Source: Nocardia australiensis
GTDB taxonomy: Bacteria; Actinomycetota; Actinomycetes; Mycobacteriales; Mycobacteriaceae
Assembly: GCF_020733705.1 (NCBI RefSeq)
Contig: NZ_JAJFZM010000016.1
Coordinates: 1-64,000 of the forward strand
Reading direction: 5' to 3'
Length of the DNA stretch: 64,000 nucleotides
The notes below the pieces were generated by a model, which was given only the letters and a program-made list of their open reading frames with translations, ran no database searches and was not told the DNA's origin. Shown piece by piece: positions 26,182-36,568 of this stretch. Every line of letters starts with the position of its first letter. Within the stretch, counting starts at the first letter, position 1. A program made the position numbers and the translations under genes.

Positions 26182-26559
26182 TCAAACCGCTTGGCTGCTC
26201 ATATCCTCCGGGCTCCAGTACGCGCGCATGTTGATGATCTTGCCTTCGTCGTTGAACTCCATGACATCGATGGGCATCAGAGTGAAGCTCTGGTCGCCGA
26301 ACTTGGTGACGATGGTGAACATGAAGGCCGCGTGGTTGCCCGCGATTCGCACGGTCTCCACTTTCAGTTCGGTTTCCCGGTCGAGTTTGCCGAGCACCTC
26401 GTAGAACTCGCGAATCTCCGCGTGGCCGTGCTTGATCGGTGTGCCGATGGGGTCCTCGACGGTCGCGTCGGCGGCGTAGAGGTTGACGATTTCTTCGGTC
26501 GGACCGGAGCCGACCAGTTTGACGTACCGCTCGACCACATCGCGAACCTGCTCTGCCAT
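26182..26559 (-). CDS. Delta5-3-ketosteroid isomerase (NTF2/SnoaL fold)
   Basis: A 125-aa protein that aligns with bacterial ketosteroid isomerase. The three catalytic residues are conserved in context: Tyr12 (ERYVKLV), Asp36 (DATVEDPIG) and the acid Asp98 (LMPIDVMEF), followed by the family ending MRAYWS. It would shift the double bond of delta5-3-ketosteroids to delta4. The ATG at 26559 has GGAGGGAG upstream; a longer frame to 26613 would run through the operator. A KstR-type box lies directly upstream, tying it to the cholesterol/steroid catabolism regulon. No other steroid gene is adjacent. Confidence 0.85.
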   Translation of the reverse strand: MAEQVRDVVERYVKLVGSGPTEEIVNLYAADATVEDPIGTPIKHGHAEIREFYEVLGKLDRETELKVETVRIAGNHAAFMFTIVTKFGDQSFTLMPIDVMEFNDEGKIINMRAYWSPEDMSSQAV

Positions 26560-26566
26560 GAAAACT

Positions 26567-26600
26567 CCCTCCAAATTGAAACGTGTTCCAATTTGGAGGG
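26567..26600. promoter_or_regulatory. 34-bp palindrome containing a KstR-type operator
   Basis: Perfect 12-bp arms (CCCTCCAAATTG at 26567-26578; complement at 26589-26600) enclose a ten-base centre. The inner 14 bases, TGAAACGTGTTCCA (26577-26590), fit the KstR motif TnnAACnnGTTnnA exactly. It sits eight bases from the isomerase start codon. The ribosome site GGAGGGAG lies in the proximal arm, so a transcript starting upstream could also hide it in a hairpin. Confidence 0.72.
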
Positions 26601-26613
26601 TAGCAGTGTCCAC

Positions 26614-27180
26614 GCGATGGAGTCCTGCATTCTGGTCTGCGGATCGGCGCAGCGGGTGGCGCTGTGGGTGCCCGCGTCGACGACTGCGCCCCGCGAGTAG
26701 TCACGAGCGCCTGTGCTCGCTCCGGCGTCTTACATGCCGGTTGTGTTCTGTTCATAGTGCGCTGCATTCGATACGGTGGTGATCGGTAGCTGCTGCCTGC
26801 CGATCGCGCCCGGGGCGAAGATCGCCGTTGATCCTCCTTGGTTCGCCGTTGAACCTTGATGTCGTGCAGTGCACTTGTTTAAGGTGTCGTGCTCGATGAC
26901 CTGGGCGTTACCTGGCGCACGATTTGTGTTCCGCCGGGTGCCTGATGGCCGCCGTCGAGGGGGCCGAATTGAGTAAGCGGCGGCTGCTTGATCGGGTTCG
27001 TTTCGTCCATTTTGACCGCTACCCGCCAGCCTTTCACAGGTTTGAACGCCCCCAGGCCGGGAACTCGTCTCCATTTCGTGGGATCTAGCCCCGGTGTGTC
27101 GTGGTTGTGCTGTCGGCGCGGTGCTGTTTACTCGGTCCGGTCAACCAGATGTTCGAGTGACGAGTGAAAGCGGAGGAGAC
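26614..27180. other. Long intergenic stretch before mihF
   Basis: No gene is supported in these 567 bp; the available frames have no ribosome site and no protein-like pattern. It should hold the promoter and a long leader for mihF, whose GGAGGAGAC ribosome site abuts 27181. Confidence 0.45.
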
Positions 27181-27495
27181 ATGGCACTGCCTACCATGAC
27201 CGCGGAACAGCGCACTGAAGCGCTGGCCAAGGCGGCTGCGGTCCGCAAGGCGCGCTCCGAACTGATCGGCAAAGTGAAGGCGGGCCAGGTTTCGGTCGCC
27301 GAGCTGCTGAAGAAGGCCGACAGCGACGAGTTGGTGAAGAAGACCAAGGTCGCGGCCGTTATCAAGGCTCTACCCGGGGTCGGTCCGGTGAAGGCGGCGA
27401 AGCTGCTCGACCAGGCCGAGATTCCCGAGGATCGCCGCATCGGCGGGCTCGGCGCCCGTCAGCGTGCGGCATTGCTCGAGGCGCTCGAGGCCTGA
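27181..27495 (+). CDS. mihF: Integration host factor, actinobacterial type (mIHF)
   Basis: A 104-aa nucleoid protein with the typical sequence ALPTMTAEQRTEALAKAAAVRKARSELIGKVKAGQVSVAELLKKADSDELVKKTKVAAVIKALPGVGPVKAAKLLDQAEIPEDRRIGGLGARQRAALLEAL. The C-terminal half carries the helix-two-turns-helix DNA-binding part (ALPGVGPVKAAKLL). It bends DNA and supports phage integration and nucleoid structure. The ATG at 27181 is fixed by GGAGGAGAC; longer frames upstream are not conserved-looking. In mycobacteria the gene lies beside gmk; here it is followed by a Nudix gene. Confidence 0.95.
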   Translation: MALPTMTAEQRTEALAKAAAVRKARSELIGKVKAGQVSVAELLKKADSDELVKKTKVAAVIKALPGVGPVKAAKLLDQAEIPEDRRIGGLGARQRAALLEALEA

Positions 27496-27504
27496 CGCGC
27501 GTCG

Positions 27505-27510
27505 TAGTAT
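27505..27510 (+). promoter_or_regulatory. -10-like TAGTAT before the Nudix gene
   Basis: TAGTAT ends nine bases before the ATG at 27520 and there is no ribosome site, so the mRNA may be leaderless. Confidence 0.4.
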
Positions 27511-27519
27511 CTGCAGATC

Positions 27520-27933
27520 ATGATTGGGGAACGAACGCTCACGTCGGTGGCGTGGCTCTGCGTCGAGAACGGCCGCTTGCTCGCGGTCCGCACTAAGGGA
27601 CGCGACGCCTTCTACCTGCCCGGCGGCAAGCCTGAGCCGGGGGAAACGCTGGCGCGAGCGCTCGTTCGTGAAGTTCGTGAAGAAGTCGGCGTCGAGTTGG
27701 AGGCGCACCGGATCACGCCCGTGGTGACAATTACCGCTCCCGCCCACGGGCGTCCCGGCACCGTCGTCGAAATGCACTGCTTCAGCGCGCCGGGACACGG
27801 TGACCCCGCACCGGCGGCGGAGATCGAGGAGCTGACCTGGCTCGGGCCCGCCGACCATTACCTGTGTGCTCCGGCGGTCGGCAAGGCGCTCGACCACCTC
27901 ACCTCGGTCGGTGGCTGGGGCAACGAGTCCTGA
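27520..27933 (+). CDS. Nudix hydrolase
   Basis: A 137-aa Nudix protein. The Nudix box spans residues 35-57 (GGKPEPGETLARALVREVREEVG), with all signature Glu and Arg residues. It hydrolyses nucleoside diphosphates linked to another moiety, with Mg2+; the substrate is not decided. It begins 25 bp after mihF and may have its own leaderless promoter. Confidence 0.92.
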   Translation: MIGERTLTSVAWLCVENGRLLAVRTKGRDAFYLPGGKPEPGETLARALVREVREEVGVELEAHRITPVVTITAPAHGRPGTVVEMHCFSAPGHGDPAPAAEIEELTWLGPADHYLCAPAVGKALDHLTSVGGWGNES

Positions 27934-28043
27934 CCGATCAGTGTTCGCGGCGCCGTGGGAATCGGATACGCACCGGCGCCGGACCGGACAGGGTGGGATA
28001 TCGCATTCGCACGCACAGCTCACCGGATTTGCCTTCCACCGGG

Positions 28044-28074
28044 ATTCGCATCGCTCGCTCCGCTCATGCCGAAT
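28044..28074. repeat. Inverted repeat between convergent genes
   Basis: ATTCGCAT and ATGCCGAAT form an imperfect hairpin (one bulged C) with a loop CGCTCGCTCCGCTC, between the convergent Nudix and fdhD genes. It may act as a two-way terminator. The loop style is similar to the CTCGCTACGCTCG run at 52031-52043. Confidence 0.35.
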
Positions 28075-28146
28075 TTCTCGATCGAGTGACGCAACCGTAA
28101 TTCGGACATCGGCGACGGGCGAAGAGTCACCTTGGTCAGGAGCGGG

Positions 28147-28987
28147 TCACCGCGTCCGAACGACGGTCGGGGACGGGGCGGCGGCGCGATCGAGGCGGTG
28201 TGATCCCGTGTAGATGTTCATGGTGTCGCCGCGAAGGAATCCAATGAGGGTGAGGCCGGATTCATCGGCCAGATCTACCGCGAGGGAACTGGGCGCGGAG
28301 ACGGCTCCGAGCACCGGGATGCCCGCCATCGCCGCCTTCTGGACCAGTTCGAACGATGCGCGGCTGCTGACGATGAGCACGAGATCGTTTGCGGGAACGC
28401 GGTTTTCCAGTAGCGCCCAGCCGAGTACCTTGTCGACGGCATTGTGCCTGCCGATGTCCTCACGCACGGCGAGTTCGGTGCCGTCGGTGGTGAACAGGCC
28501 CGCCGCGTGCAGGCCACCGGTGGCCTCGAAAACTCTTTGGCGGGAACGTAATTCGCCGGGCAGTTCAGCCAGCGTTGTGATGCTGACGGCAGGCCCATCG
28601 GCGGGGACGGGGAATCGTGTGCGGGTGCGGACATCTTCCAGCGCTGTTTTGCCGCAGAGCCCGCACGCGCCGGTGGTGAGGACGTTGCGACCGTGTATCG
28701 GTGCCGGGGTACGCAGTTGGACATCGAGCACGTTGTAGGTGTTGTGCCCGTTCTCGTCAGTTCCGGCGCAGTAGCGGGCGGAGACCACGTCGTCAGCGGC
28801 ACCGATGATGCCCTCGCCCAACAGGAATCCGTGTACGAGTTCGATATCGCTGCCCGGTGTGCGCATGGTGACAGTGAGTTGCTGACCGTCGACGCGGATT
28901 TCGAGCGGCTCCTCCACCACCAAGGTGTCCGGCCGGGTGATCTCACCGTTCGGGGTGATCCGGATGGTGCGGCGGCGTGCGGTGACC

Positions 28988-28995
<8 letters not shown>
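28147..28995 (-). CDS. fdhD: FdhD sulfurtransferase for formate dehydrogenase
   Basis: A 282-aa FdhD. Signatures are the N-terminal VVEEPLEIRVDGQQLTVTMRTPGSDIELVHGFLLGEGII, the catalytic cysteine motif TTGACGLCGK (CxxC), and the C-terminal ELAVREDIGRHNAVDKVLG and SSRASFELVQKAAMAG. FdhD passes sulfur from a cysteine desulfurase to the molybdenum cofactor of formate dehydrogenases. It overlaps the end of the molybdoenzyme gene by 8 bp, so the pair is co-translated and the partner is almost surely its client. Confidence 0.96.
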
Positions 28996-31309
<2,314 letters not shown>

Positions 31310-31349
31310 TGTCCTCTCGGTGAGAAGAGGATCTCGGTGGGCCTCGCCG

Positions 31350-32678
31350 TCAGGGTCGGCCGCGCGCACCGGAGATCTCGGAAGGAGTCTCGCGCCGATC
31401 CTCCGTGCGGTAGGTCAGGATGCGCCGGCCGATGCGCACTCGCCAGCCGGGCGGTAATTCGACGGGAGAGGTGCCGACACGAGTCCACTGGTCGGTGCCG
31501 GGAGCCGCGATGAAAGTGCCTGCGGGAGTGGATGCGTCGCGCACATACACCTTGCCGCGATCGGGCGAGACATAGGCGTGCACCCGCGAAACGTGCCGGT
31601 CACGAGGGACGGCGAGTGGGGAGGCGGTCGCCGTCCGCACCGCGTCGTCGGCGGTGGGATTGCGGCCGATGACGTACGGACGGTCCAGCGGGAATGCGGC
31701 GCCGTCCTCGAGCACCAGCGCGCCGGTGGGCGAACCGACTGCCTTCGAGGTATCCGCCTTGGGGGCGCCCTGCGCCCCGCACACGCGTCGCGGGTGGATC
31801 CGGTCGGGAGCCGGAACCTTTCTCAGCGCCACGGGTTCGGGGCGCGACGGCGTCGCGGGCCTGGTCGCGTCGGATACCTGGGACCAGGCGAGATGCACGG
31901 CCTGGGTCCCGATGTCCTCCGGAGCGTGGGGATTGCGCGCCGAGTTGTTCGAAGCAGGGCTGTTCGACGTACGACTGTTGGACCCGCGGTCGTTCAGGCT
32001 GCCGCCATTCGAGGAGTGGGCGGTCGATGATCGGCCGCCGGTGCCGGAGTTCGCGCGGACTGTCGAGCCTGTCGGGTCGGAGTCGTCCGGTGCCGATTCG
32101 GCGAGTGCGGCCAGTCCGGCCGGCGCGGTGGGTGGTGGTTCGGGCTTGTCGCCGCCACCCTGTGCGGTCGGGCCGGGTGTGGATTCGATCTTTTTCCGGG
32201 CCTTGCGCAGGCCGACGCGGAAGACGAATCCACCGCCGGGAACAACCCCGGCGCGCAAGTCGGCGCGTGGGTGCGGGGTCAGGGGCAGCGCGGAGTCCGC
32301 GCCAACGGAAATCCGCCGCACCGGTTCACGCACGATCTCGTCGACCCAGGTGAACGCCCTGGCTCCAGCCAGCCGCCGCACACCCTCCGGTCCGTCGATC
32401 TCAGCGCTCACCGCGCCGCGCAGCAAGATGACGGTGCCGTCGGCGGTCGGTGCGATCACCCCGAACGGTGGCGGCTGGGATCCGCTCCCGAACACGACCG
32501 TGGCCAGCCGTAGCGCAATGGCCGCCCCAGGATGCGGGGTGTCGGCGACGGCCTCGACCGCACCGAGAATCCGGTCGGTAGAGGATGTTTCGTCGGCGAG
32601 ATAGACGACGACCGCGCCGAAACGTGCGATCAAACCATTACCAGGCGCGATGCCAACGGTGGACGGGTCACTGCGCAC
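31350..32678 (-). CDS. FHA-domain protein with long disordered linker
   Basis: A 442-aa protein. The N-terminal part (1-160; LIARFGAVVVYLADE, then GVIAPTADGTVILLRGAVSAEIDG) is an alpha/beta domain of unknown type. A Ser/Asn/Pro-rich linker (about 190-310) follows. A C-terminal FHA domain (about 340-435) has the phosphothreonine-binding set YVIGRNPTADDAV, VSRVHAYVS and VRDASTPAGTFI. It probably senses Ser/Thr kinase phosphorylation. The GTG at 32678 is chosen for AAGGAGGG five bases before; the frame upstream is long but lacks sense. It ends 41 bp before the molybdoenzyme start and may share a transcript. Confidence 0.88.
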   Translation of the reverse strand: MRSDPSTVGIAPGNGLIARFGAVVVYLADETSSTDRILGAVEAVADTPHPGAAIALRLATVVFGSGSQPPPFGVIAPTADGTVILLRGAVSAEIDGPEGVRRLAGARAFTWVDEIVREPVRRISVGADSALPLTPHPRADLRAGVVPGGGFVFRVGLRKARKKIESTPGPTAQGGGDKPEPPPTAPAGLAALAESAPDDSDPTGSTVRANSGTGGRSSTAHSSNGGSLNDRGSNSRTSNSPASNNSARNPHAPEDIGTQAVHLAWSQVSDATRPATPSRPEPVALRKVPAPDRIHPRRVCGAQGAPKADTSKAVGSPTGALVLEDGAAFPLDRPYVIGRNPTADDAVRTATASPLAVPRDRHVSRVHAYVSPDRGKVYVRDASTPAGTFIAAPGTDQWTRVGTSPVELPPGWRVRIGRRILTYRTEDRRETPSEISGARGRP

Positions 32679-32927
32679 CCGCGCCCTCCTTTCCGGCACA
32701 CTCGGCGTCCAGCATAGAGCGTCCGGGCGGCCGGAATCGGGCCCTTGGCTATCCGGGGCGCTGCAGGAGTGGGCTCGACGACTGCGGTTGTTCACGGGTG
32801 GCGGGCGAATTGGTCTGGTGGGCAGTGGATTCGGTGCACCGGCAGCGGTCGGATCGAGCCACAGCCGATTGTGTGAAAGCACACGGTGCGCGAGCGTCGA
32901 TCGTGACGAACGGTGTTCGTCGGCGCG

Positions 32928-32933
32928 TATGCT
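32928..32933 (+). promoter_or_regulatory. -10-like TATGCT before the tetR gene
   Basis: TATGCT ends seven bases before the ATG at 32941, with no ribosome site in between, which suggests a leaderless mRNA. It lies in the 262-bp gap diverging from the FHA gene. Confidence 0.4.
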
Positions 32934-32940
32934 CGCCGGC

Positions 32941-33654
32941 ATGAGTGCCGCACCCGTCAGCCGCCGGGCTCGTCCCGCGAAGGCTCCTCTCAGTCGTGAG
33001 ACTATCGTCGAAACCGGCCTGCGGATTCTCGACGCCGAGGGCCTGGCCGCTCTCACGATGCGCCGCGTGGCCCAGGATCTCGATACCGGTGCGGCGTCGC
33101 TGTATGTGTATGTCGCGAATCGTGACGACCTGATGGCCGCGATGCTCGATCAGGTGCTCGGCACCGTGCCGCTGCCGACCGGCGGCACCTGGCGTGACCG
33201 GATCATCACCCTGGTCGAGTCGGTCGTCGCGGCGATGGGCAGGCACGAGGGGCTCGCGCTCGTCGCGCTCGGGGCGAAACCCACCAGCCCGAACGCGCTG
33301 CTGTTGGTCGAGCGATTGCTGACACTGCTGGAGGAGGGCGGACTGGACGCACGGACCAATTCCTGGGCCGTCGACCTGATCTATCTGCACATCACCGCGC
33401 GGGCCGCGCAGCAAAGCGTTGACAATGTCGAGGGCGGTAGCGAGGAGGATTACGTTGCGGGGATCGAGCGAATATCCGCGCGGCTTCCCGTCGAGGGGGA
33501 TCCGTCGATCGTGTCCATGCGGGATCAGGTCCTCGGCGGTGGTGGCGATTCCCGCGAGGCCTGGGCCTTGCGGGTCCTGATCAACGGCATCCTCGCTACC
33601 CCGGTCGATGACTCGGGCGATTCGATGACAACCAAGGAGCCGTCGTGCGGATGA
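32941..33654 (+). CDS. TetR/AcrR-family transcriptional regulator
   Basis: A 237-aa regulator. The N-terminal helix-turn-helix domain is at about residues 18-65 (SRETIVETGLRILDAEGLAALTMRRVAQDLDTGAASLYVYVANRDDLMAAMLDQVLG), and the C-terminal ligand domain resembles the TetR C-terminal type with ALGAKPTSPNALLLVERLLTLLEEGGL. It overlaps the next gene, an acetyltransferase, at its stop, so the two are coupled. Targets are unknown. Confidence 0.9.
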   Translation: MSAAPVSRRARPAKAPLSRETIVETGLRILDAEGLAALTMRRVAQDLDTGAASLYVYVANRDDLMAAMLDQVLGTVPLPTGGTWRDRIITLVESVVAAMGRHEGLALVALGAKPTSPNALLLVERLLTLLEEGGLDARTNSWAVDLIYLHITARAAQQSVDNVEGGSEEDYVAGIERISARLPVEGDPSIVSMRDQVLGGGGDSREAWALRVLINGILATPVDDSGDSMTTKEPSCG

Positions 33655-34181
33655 TCAGGCAGGCCACCCTCGATGAGCTTCCGGTGTTGCGGGACATCGA
33701 GGATGCGAGCGGGAAACTGTTCGCGGACATCGGCATGACAATGGTCGCCGACGACCCGCCGCCGCCGCTGGAAACCCTGCGCGAATTTCAGCGGGCGGGC
33801 CGCGCCTGGGTATGGACCGACGACACCGATCATCCGGTCGGTTACCTGATCCTCGGCATCGTCGACGGTGCCGCGCACGTCGAACAGGTCTCGGTGCATC
33901 CGGACCATGCGGGCAGACGCATCGGCAAACGCCTGCTCGACCACGCGGTGCGGTGGGCGAAAGACCAAGGGATGCAGGCGATAACGCTCACCACATTCGT
34001 CGACGTCGCCTGGAACGGCCCATATTACGAGCGCCTGGGCTTCCGCTACCTCCCTGCTGCCGACGAGACGCCGGCTCTGTGCGCGATTCGTGCCGCCGAA
34101 GCCGCTCACGGCCTGGATCAGTGGCCACGCGCCTGCATGCGTGCGGAGGTGGATACCTGGGCCTTCGACCCGGCGTTCTGA
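33645..34181 (+). CDS. GNAT-family N-acetyltransferase
   Basis: A 178-aa GNAT protein. The acetyl-CoA-binding motif A is at about 80-100 (VEQVSVHPDHAGRRIGKRLLDHAVRWAKDQG), followed by the motif-B segment ITLTTFVDVAWNGPYYERLGFRYL. The substrate is unknown. GTG 33645 has AAGGAG five bases upstream and overlaps the tetR stop; ATG 33651 is an alternative. Coupling to the regulator suggests an antibiotic- or metabolite-modifying role under its control, by inference. Confidence 0.9.
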   Translation: MRMIRQATLDELPVLRDIEDASGKLFADIGMTMVADDPPPPLETLREFQRAGRAWVWTDDTDHPVGYLILGIVDGAAHVEQVSVHPDHAGRRIGKRLLDHAVRWAKDQGMQAITLTTFVDVAWNGPYYERLGFRYLPAADETPALCAIRAAEAAHGLDQWPRACMRAEVDTWAFDPAF

Positions 34182-34216
34182 ACCCCTGTTTTGGTCTGGT
34201 CCGCCGACGAGATGCG

Positions 34217-35770
34217 CTAACGGCGGTCGGCGAACGCGGCTTCGGCTGCCGGTAGCGCGGCTTGCCGGTCTTCGGCGACGAGGCCGATCCGGGTGCGGCG
34301 GTCCAGTAGATCGGAGATATCCAGGGCGCCTTCGTGGGAGACGGCGAAGTCGAATTCCGCTGCGATTACATCGATTCCGGGAGCTACGGGTTCTTGTCCC
34401 GCTGGATCGTTATGCGCCGCAGCGAGAATGAGCGGGGCTTCGCTGCCATAGCGCTCGATCAGGGCGGGGGGTGCGTCGATATGGTCGCGCGCCGCGCCGG
34501 AGACGGCTCCCACCAAAGGCAGTCGTTTGGTCCGGCAGGAGCCTGCGGTGAGCATGCCCTGCGTGATCGCGGCGTCGACGGCGTCTTCGGCCATCTGGCG
34601 GTAGGTGGTGAGTTTGCCGCCGACAATGGTGATGACCCCGGTGGGGGAGTGCAGTACCGCGTGCTTGCGGGAGATGTCGGCGGTGCTGTTGTCCGCCGTC
34701 TTCAACAGCGGACGCAGACCGGCGTAGCTGCCGCGAATATCGTTGCGGGTCAGTGGCTCTCGCAACACGGTGTTGATGGTGTCGAGTAGGAAGTCGATTT
34801 CGGCGTCGGTGGGCTTCGGCTCGTCGGGGACCGGGCCGGGGGCGTCCTCATCGGTCAGGCCGAGGTAGACCCGGCCGTGCGCGGCGGGGAAGGCGAAGAC
34901 GAAGCGGCTGGTGCTGCCGGGAACCGGGACGGTCAGTGAGGCGGTGAGGCCGCCGAATGATTCGGCGGAGAACACCAGGTGGGTGCCGCGGCTCGGACGC
35001 AGTTCGATGCTCGGGTCGACCTCGTCGGCCCAGACGCCGGTGGCGTTGAGGACGGTACGCGGCCGGACGGACATGGTTTCGCCGGACAGGGTGTCGCGCA
35101 GTGTGGCTGAATCTCCGGTCACCTCGATCGCCTCGGTTCTGGTGAGGATGGTCGCGCCCTGAGCAGCCGCGGTACGTGCCAGCGCGACAACGAGGCGGGC
35201 GTCGTCAACCAACTGTCCGTCCCACGCCTGCAGCCCGCCACGCAGTCCGTCGCGGCGCACCGTCGGCGCCAGTCGCAGTGCTTCGGCGGCGGCGACGCGA
35301 CGCGAGCGGGGCAGTGTGGCGGGCGAAGTGCCCGCGCTGCGACGCAGCACGTCACCCGCGACGAAGCCGGCGCGAATCAGCGATTGTTGTGCGACACCGA
35401 TTTCCGGAAGCAACGGGACGAGTTGCGGTAGCGGGCGCACGAGATGCGGTGCGGTGGTGCCGATCAGAATGCCGCGCTCGACGGCGCTTTCGTGGGCGAT
35501 GCCCACCTGTCCGCCAGCCAGATAGCGCAGCCCGCCGTGCACCAGTTTCGAACTCCAACGGCTCGTGCCGAAGGCCAGGTCATGCCGCTCGACCAGCACG
35601 GTCCGCAGCCCGCGCGCGGCCGCGTCGAGGGCGGCGCCGACACCGGTGACGCCGCCACCGATCACCAGCACATCGATCTCGGCTCCGTCGCCCAGGTCGC
35701 GCAGTTCGCGGGCGCGCCGTTCGGCGTTCAGCGCGGAGTTGCCGGTGGTGTCGGCGGAATTCACGGTCAT
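34217..35770 (-). CDS. glpD: Glycerol-3-phosphate dehydrogenase (FAD-dependent)
   Basis: A 517-aa flavoprotein. The FAD-binding Rossmann motif is VLVIGGGVTGVGAALDAAARGLRTVLVER near residue 34, then the GlpD signature FGTSRWSSKLVHGGLRYL, and the second nucleotide segment IRGSYAGLRPLL with ITIVGGKLTTYRQMAEDAVD. It oxidises glycerol-3-phosphate to dihydroxyacetone phosphate with electrons to the respiratory chain. The start at 35770 leaves 71 bp to the upstream tetR gene. The order glpD, tetR, then a divergent FAD oxidase and lipid kinase matches my memory of Rv2249c-Rv2252. Confidence 0.95.
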   Translation of the reverse strand: MTVNSADTTGNSALNAERRARELRDLGDGAEIDVLVIGGGVTGVGAALDAAARGLRTVLVERHDLAFGTSRWSSKLVHGGLRYLAGGQVGIAHESAVERGILIGTTAPHLVRPLPQLVPLLPEIGVAQQSLIRAGFVAGDVLRRSAGTSPATLPRSRRVAAAEALRLAPTVRRDGLRGGLQAWDGQLVDDARLVVALARTAAAQGATILTRTEAIEVTGDSATLRDTLSGETMSVRPRTVLNATGVWADEVDPSIELRPSRGTHLVFSAESFGGLTASLTVPVPGSTSRFVFAFPAAHGRVYLGLTDEDAPGPVPDEPKPTDAEIDFLLDTINTVLREPLTRNDIRGSYAGLRPLLKTADNSTADISRKHAVLHSPTGVITIVGGKLTTYRQMAEDAVDAAITQGMLTAGSCRTKRLPLVGAVSGAARDHIDAPPALIERYGSEAPLILAAAHNDPAGQEPVAPGIDVIAAEFDFAVSHEGALDISDLLDRRTRIGLVAEDRQAALPAAEAAFADRR

Positions 35771-35841
35771 GACAGTCTCTTTCGTTATCGCAATACGGCA
35801 TGGTTGCGGTGGCCGGATCGCCGCGTCTTCGGGTCGCGCGG

Positions 35842-36468
35842 TCATGCGGGGTGCTTTCCCGGCGTCGGCGAGGCGGGGGCGAGGTAGCCGTCGATGGCGC
35901 GGACCAGCTCGGCATCGAGGGCGGCGCCGGTGAGGATCGAGCTGACGGTGCCCGCGGATTGCACCGCCGATTGGGCGATCAACAGCAGCATTGTCGCCAT
36001 CTGTTCGGGGTTGCCGTCGCGGACGGAGCGATCACGTTGGCCCTCTTCGATTCCTGCGGTGAACAGGGCTATCAGGTGTCGCTGGTTGCGGCCGAGGCGA
36101 CCGAAGACATAGGTGAGCATCAGATCGGTGTCGGTGCGGAAGATCTTGCCGAACAACGGATTTTCCCGGATGGCGGCAGCGCCGGTGACGATGCCGCCGA
36201 CCAGGCGGGTACGCGCCGTTCCCGCGGTGGGCATGGTCGCGGTGACGACCGTGCGCAACTCGCGCACCAGCAGCTCGGCCACCAGCGAGCCGGTATCGGG
36301 CCAGCGGCGATAGACCGTCGGCCTGCTGACTCCGGCGCGGCGGGCGACCTCGGTCAGGGTGGTGCGTCGGACCCCGAATTCCTCTACGCAGTCGCGGGCC
36401 GCGTCGAGGATCGCGAGGTCGATTGCCGAGAGCGTGGATTCGGTCGCGGACTCGTCGGGGGCAGTCAT
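35842..36468 (-). CDS. TetR-family regulator, divergent from the ether-lipid-type oxidase
   Basis: A 208-aa regulator with an N-terminal helix-turn-helix (AILDAARDCVEEFGVRRTTLTEVARRAGVSRPTVYRRWPDTGSLVAELL). The C-terminal domain is the usual helical ligand pocket. It lies just upstream of glpD on the same strand and diverges from the FAD-oxidase/lipid-kinase pair; a 37-bp palindrome in the gap is the probable operator, so it likely controls itself, glpD and the divergent operon. Confidence 0.92.
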   Translation of the reverse strand: MTAPDESATESTLSAIDLAILDAARDCVEEFGVRRTTLTEVARRAGVSRPTVYRRWPDTGSLVAELLVRELRTVVTATMPTAGTARTRLVGGIVTGAAAIRENPLFGKIFRTDTDLMLTYVFGRLGRNQRHLIALFTAGIEEGQRDRSVRDGNPEQMATMLLLIAQSAVQSAGTVSSILTGAALDAELVRAIDGYLAPASPTPGKHPA

Positions 36469-36531
36469 CGGGTCACCACCGGGGTAGGCGGCGTCGTGGC
36501 AAACGCCAGGCGCCGGAAACGGTATGTCGGA

Positions 36532-36568
36532 ACGTTACTGCTTGACAGTATATGTCAAACTGTAACGT
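36532..36568. promoter_or_regulatory. 37-bp palindromic operator between tetR and the FAD oxidase gene
   Basis: Outer arms ACGTTAC/GTAACGT and inner arms TTGACA/TGTCAA are both perfect and share one centre (GTATA). The inner arms read as a consensus -35 box on either strand. The palindrome ends exactly at the ATG at 36569, so bound TetR protein would block divergent transcription. Confidence 0.72.
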
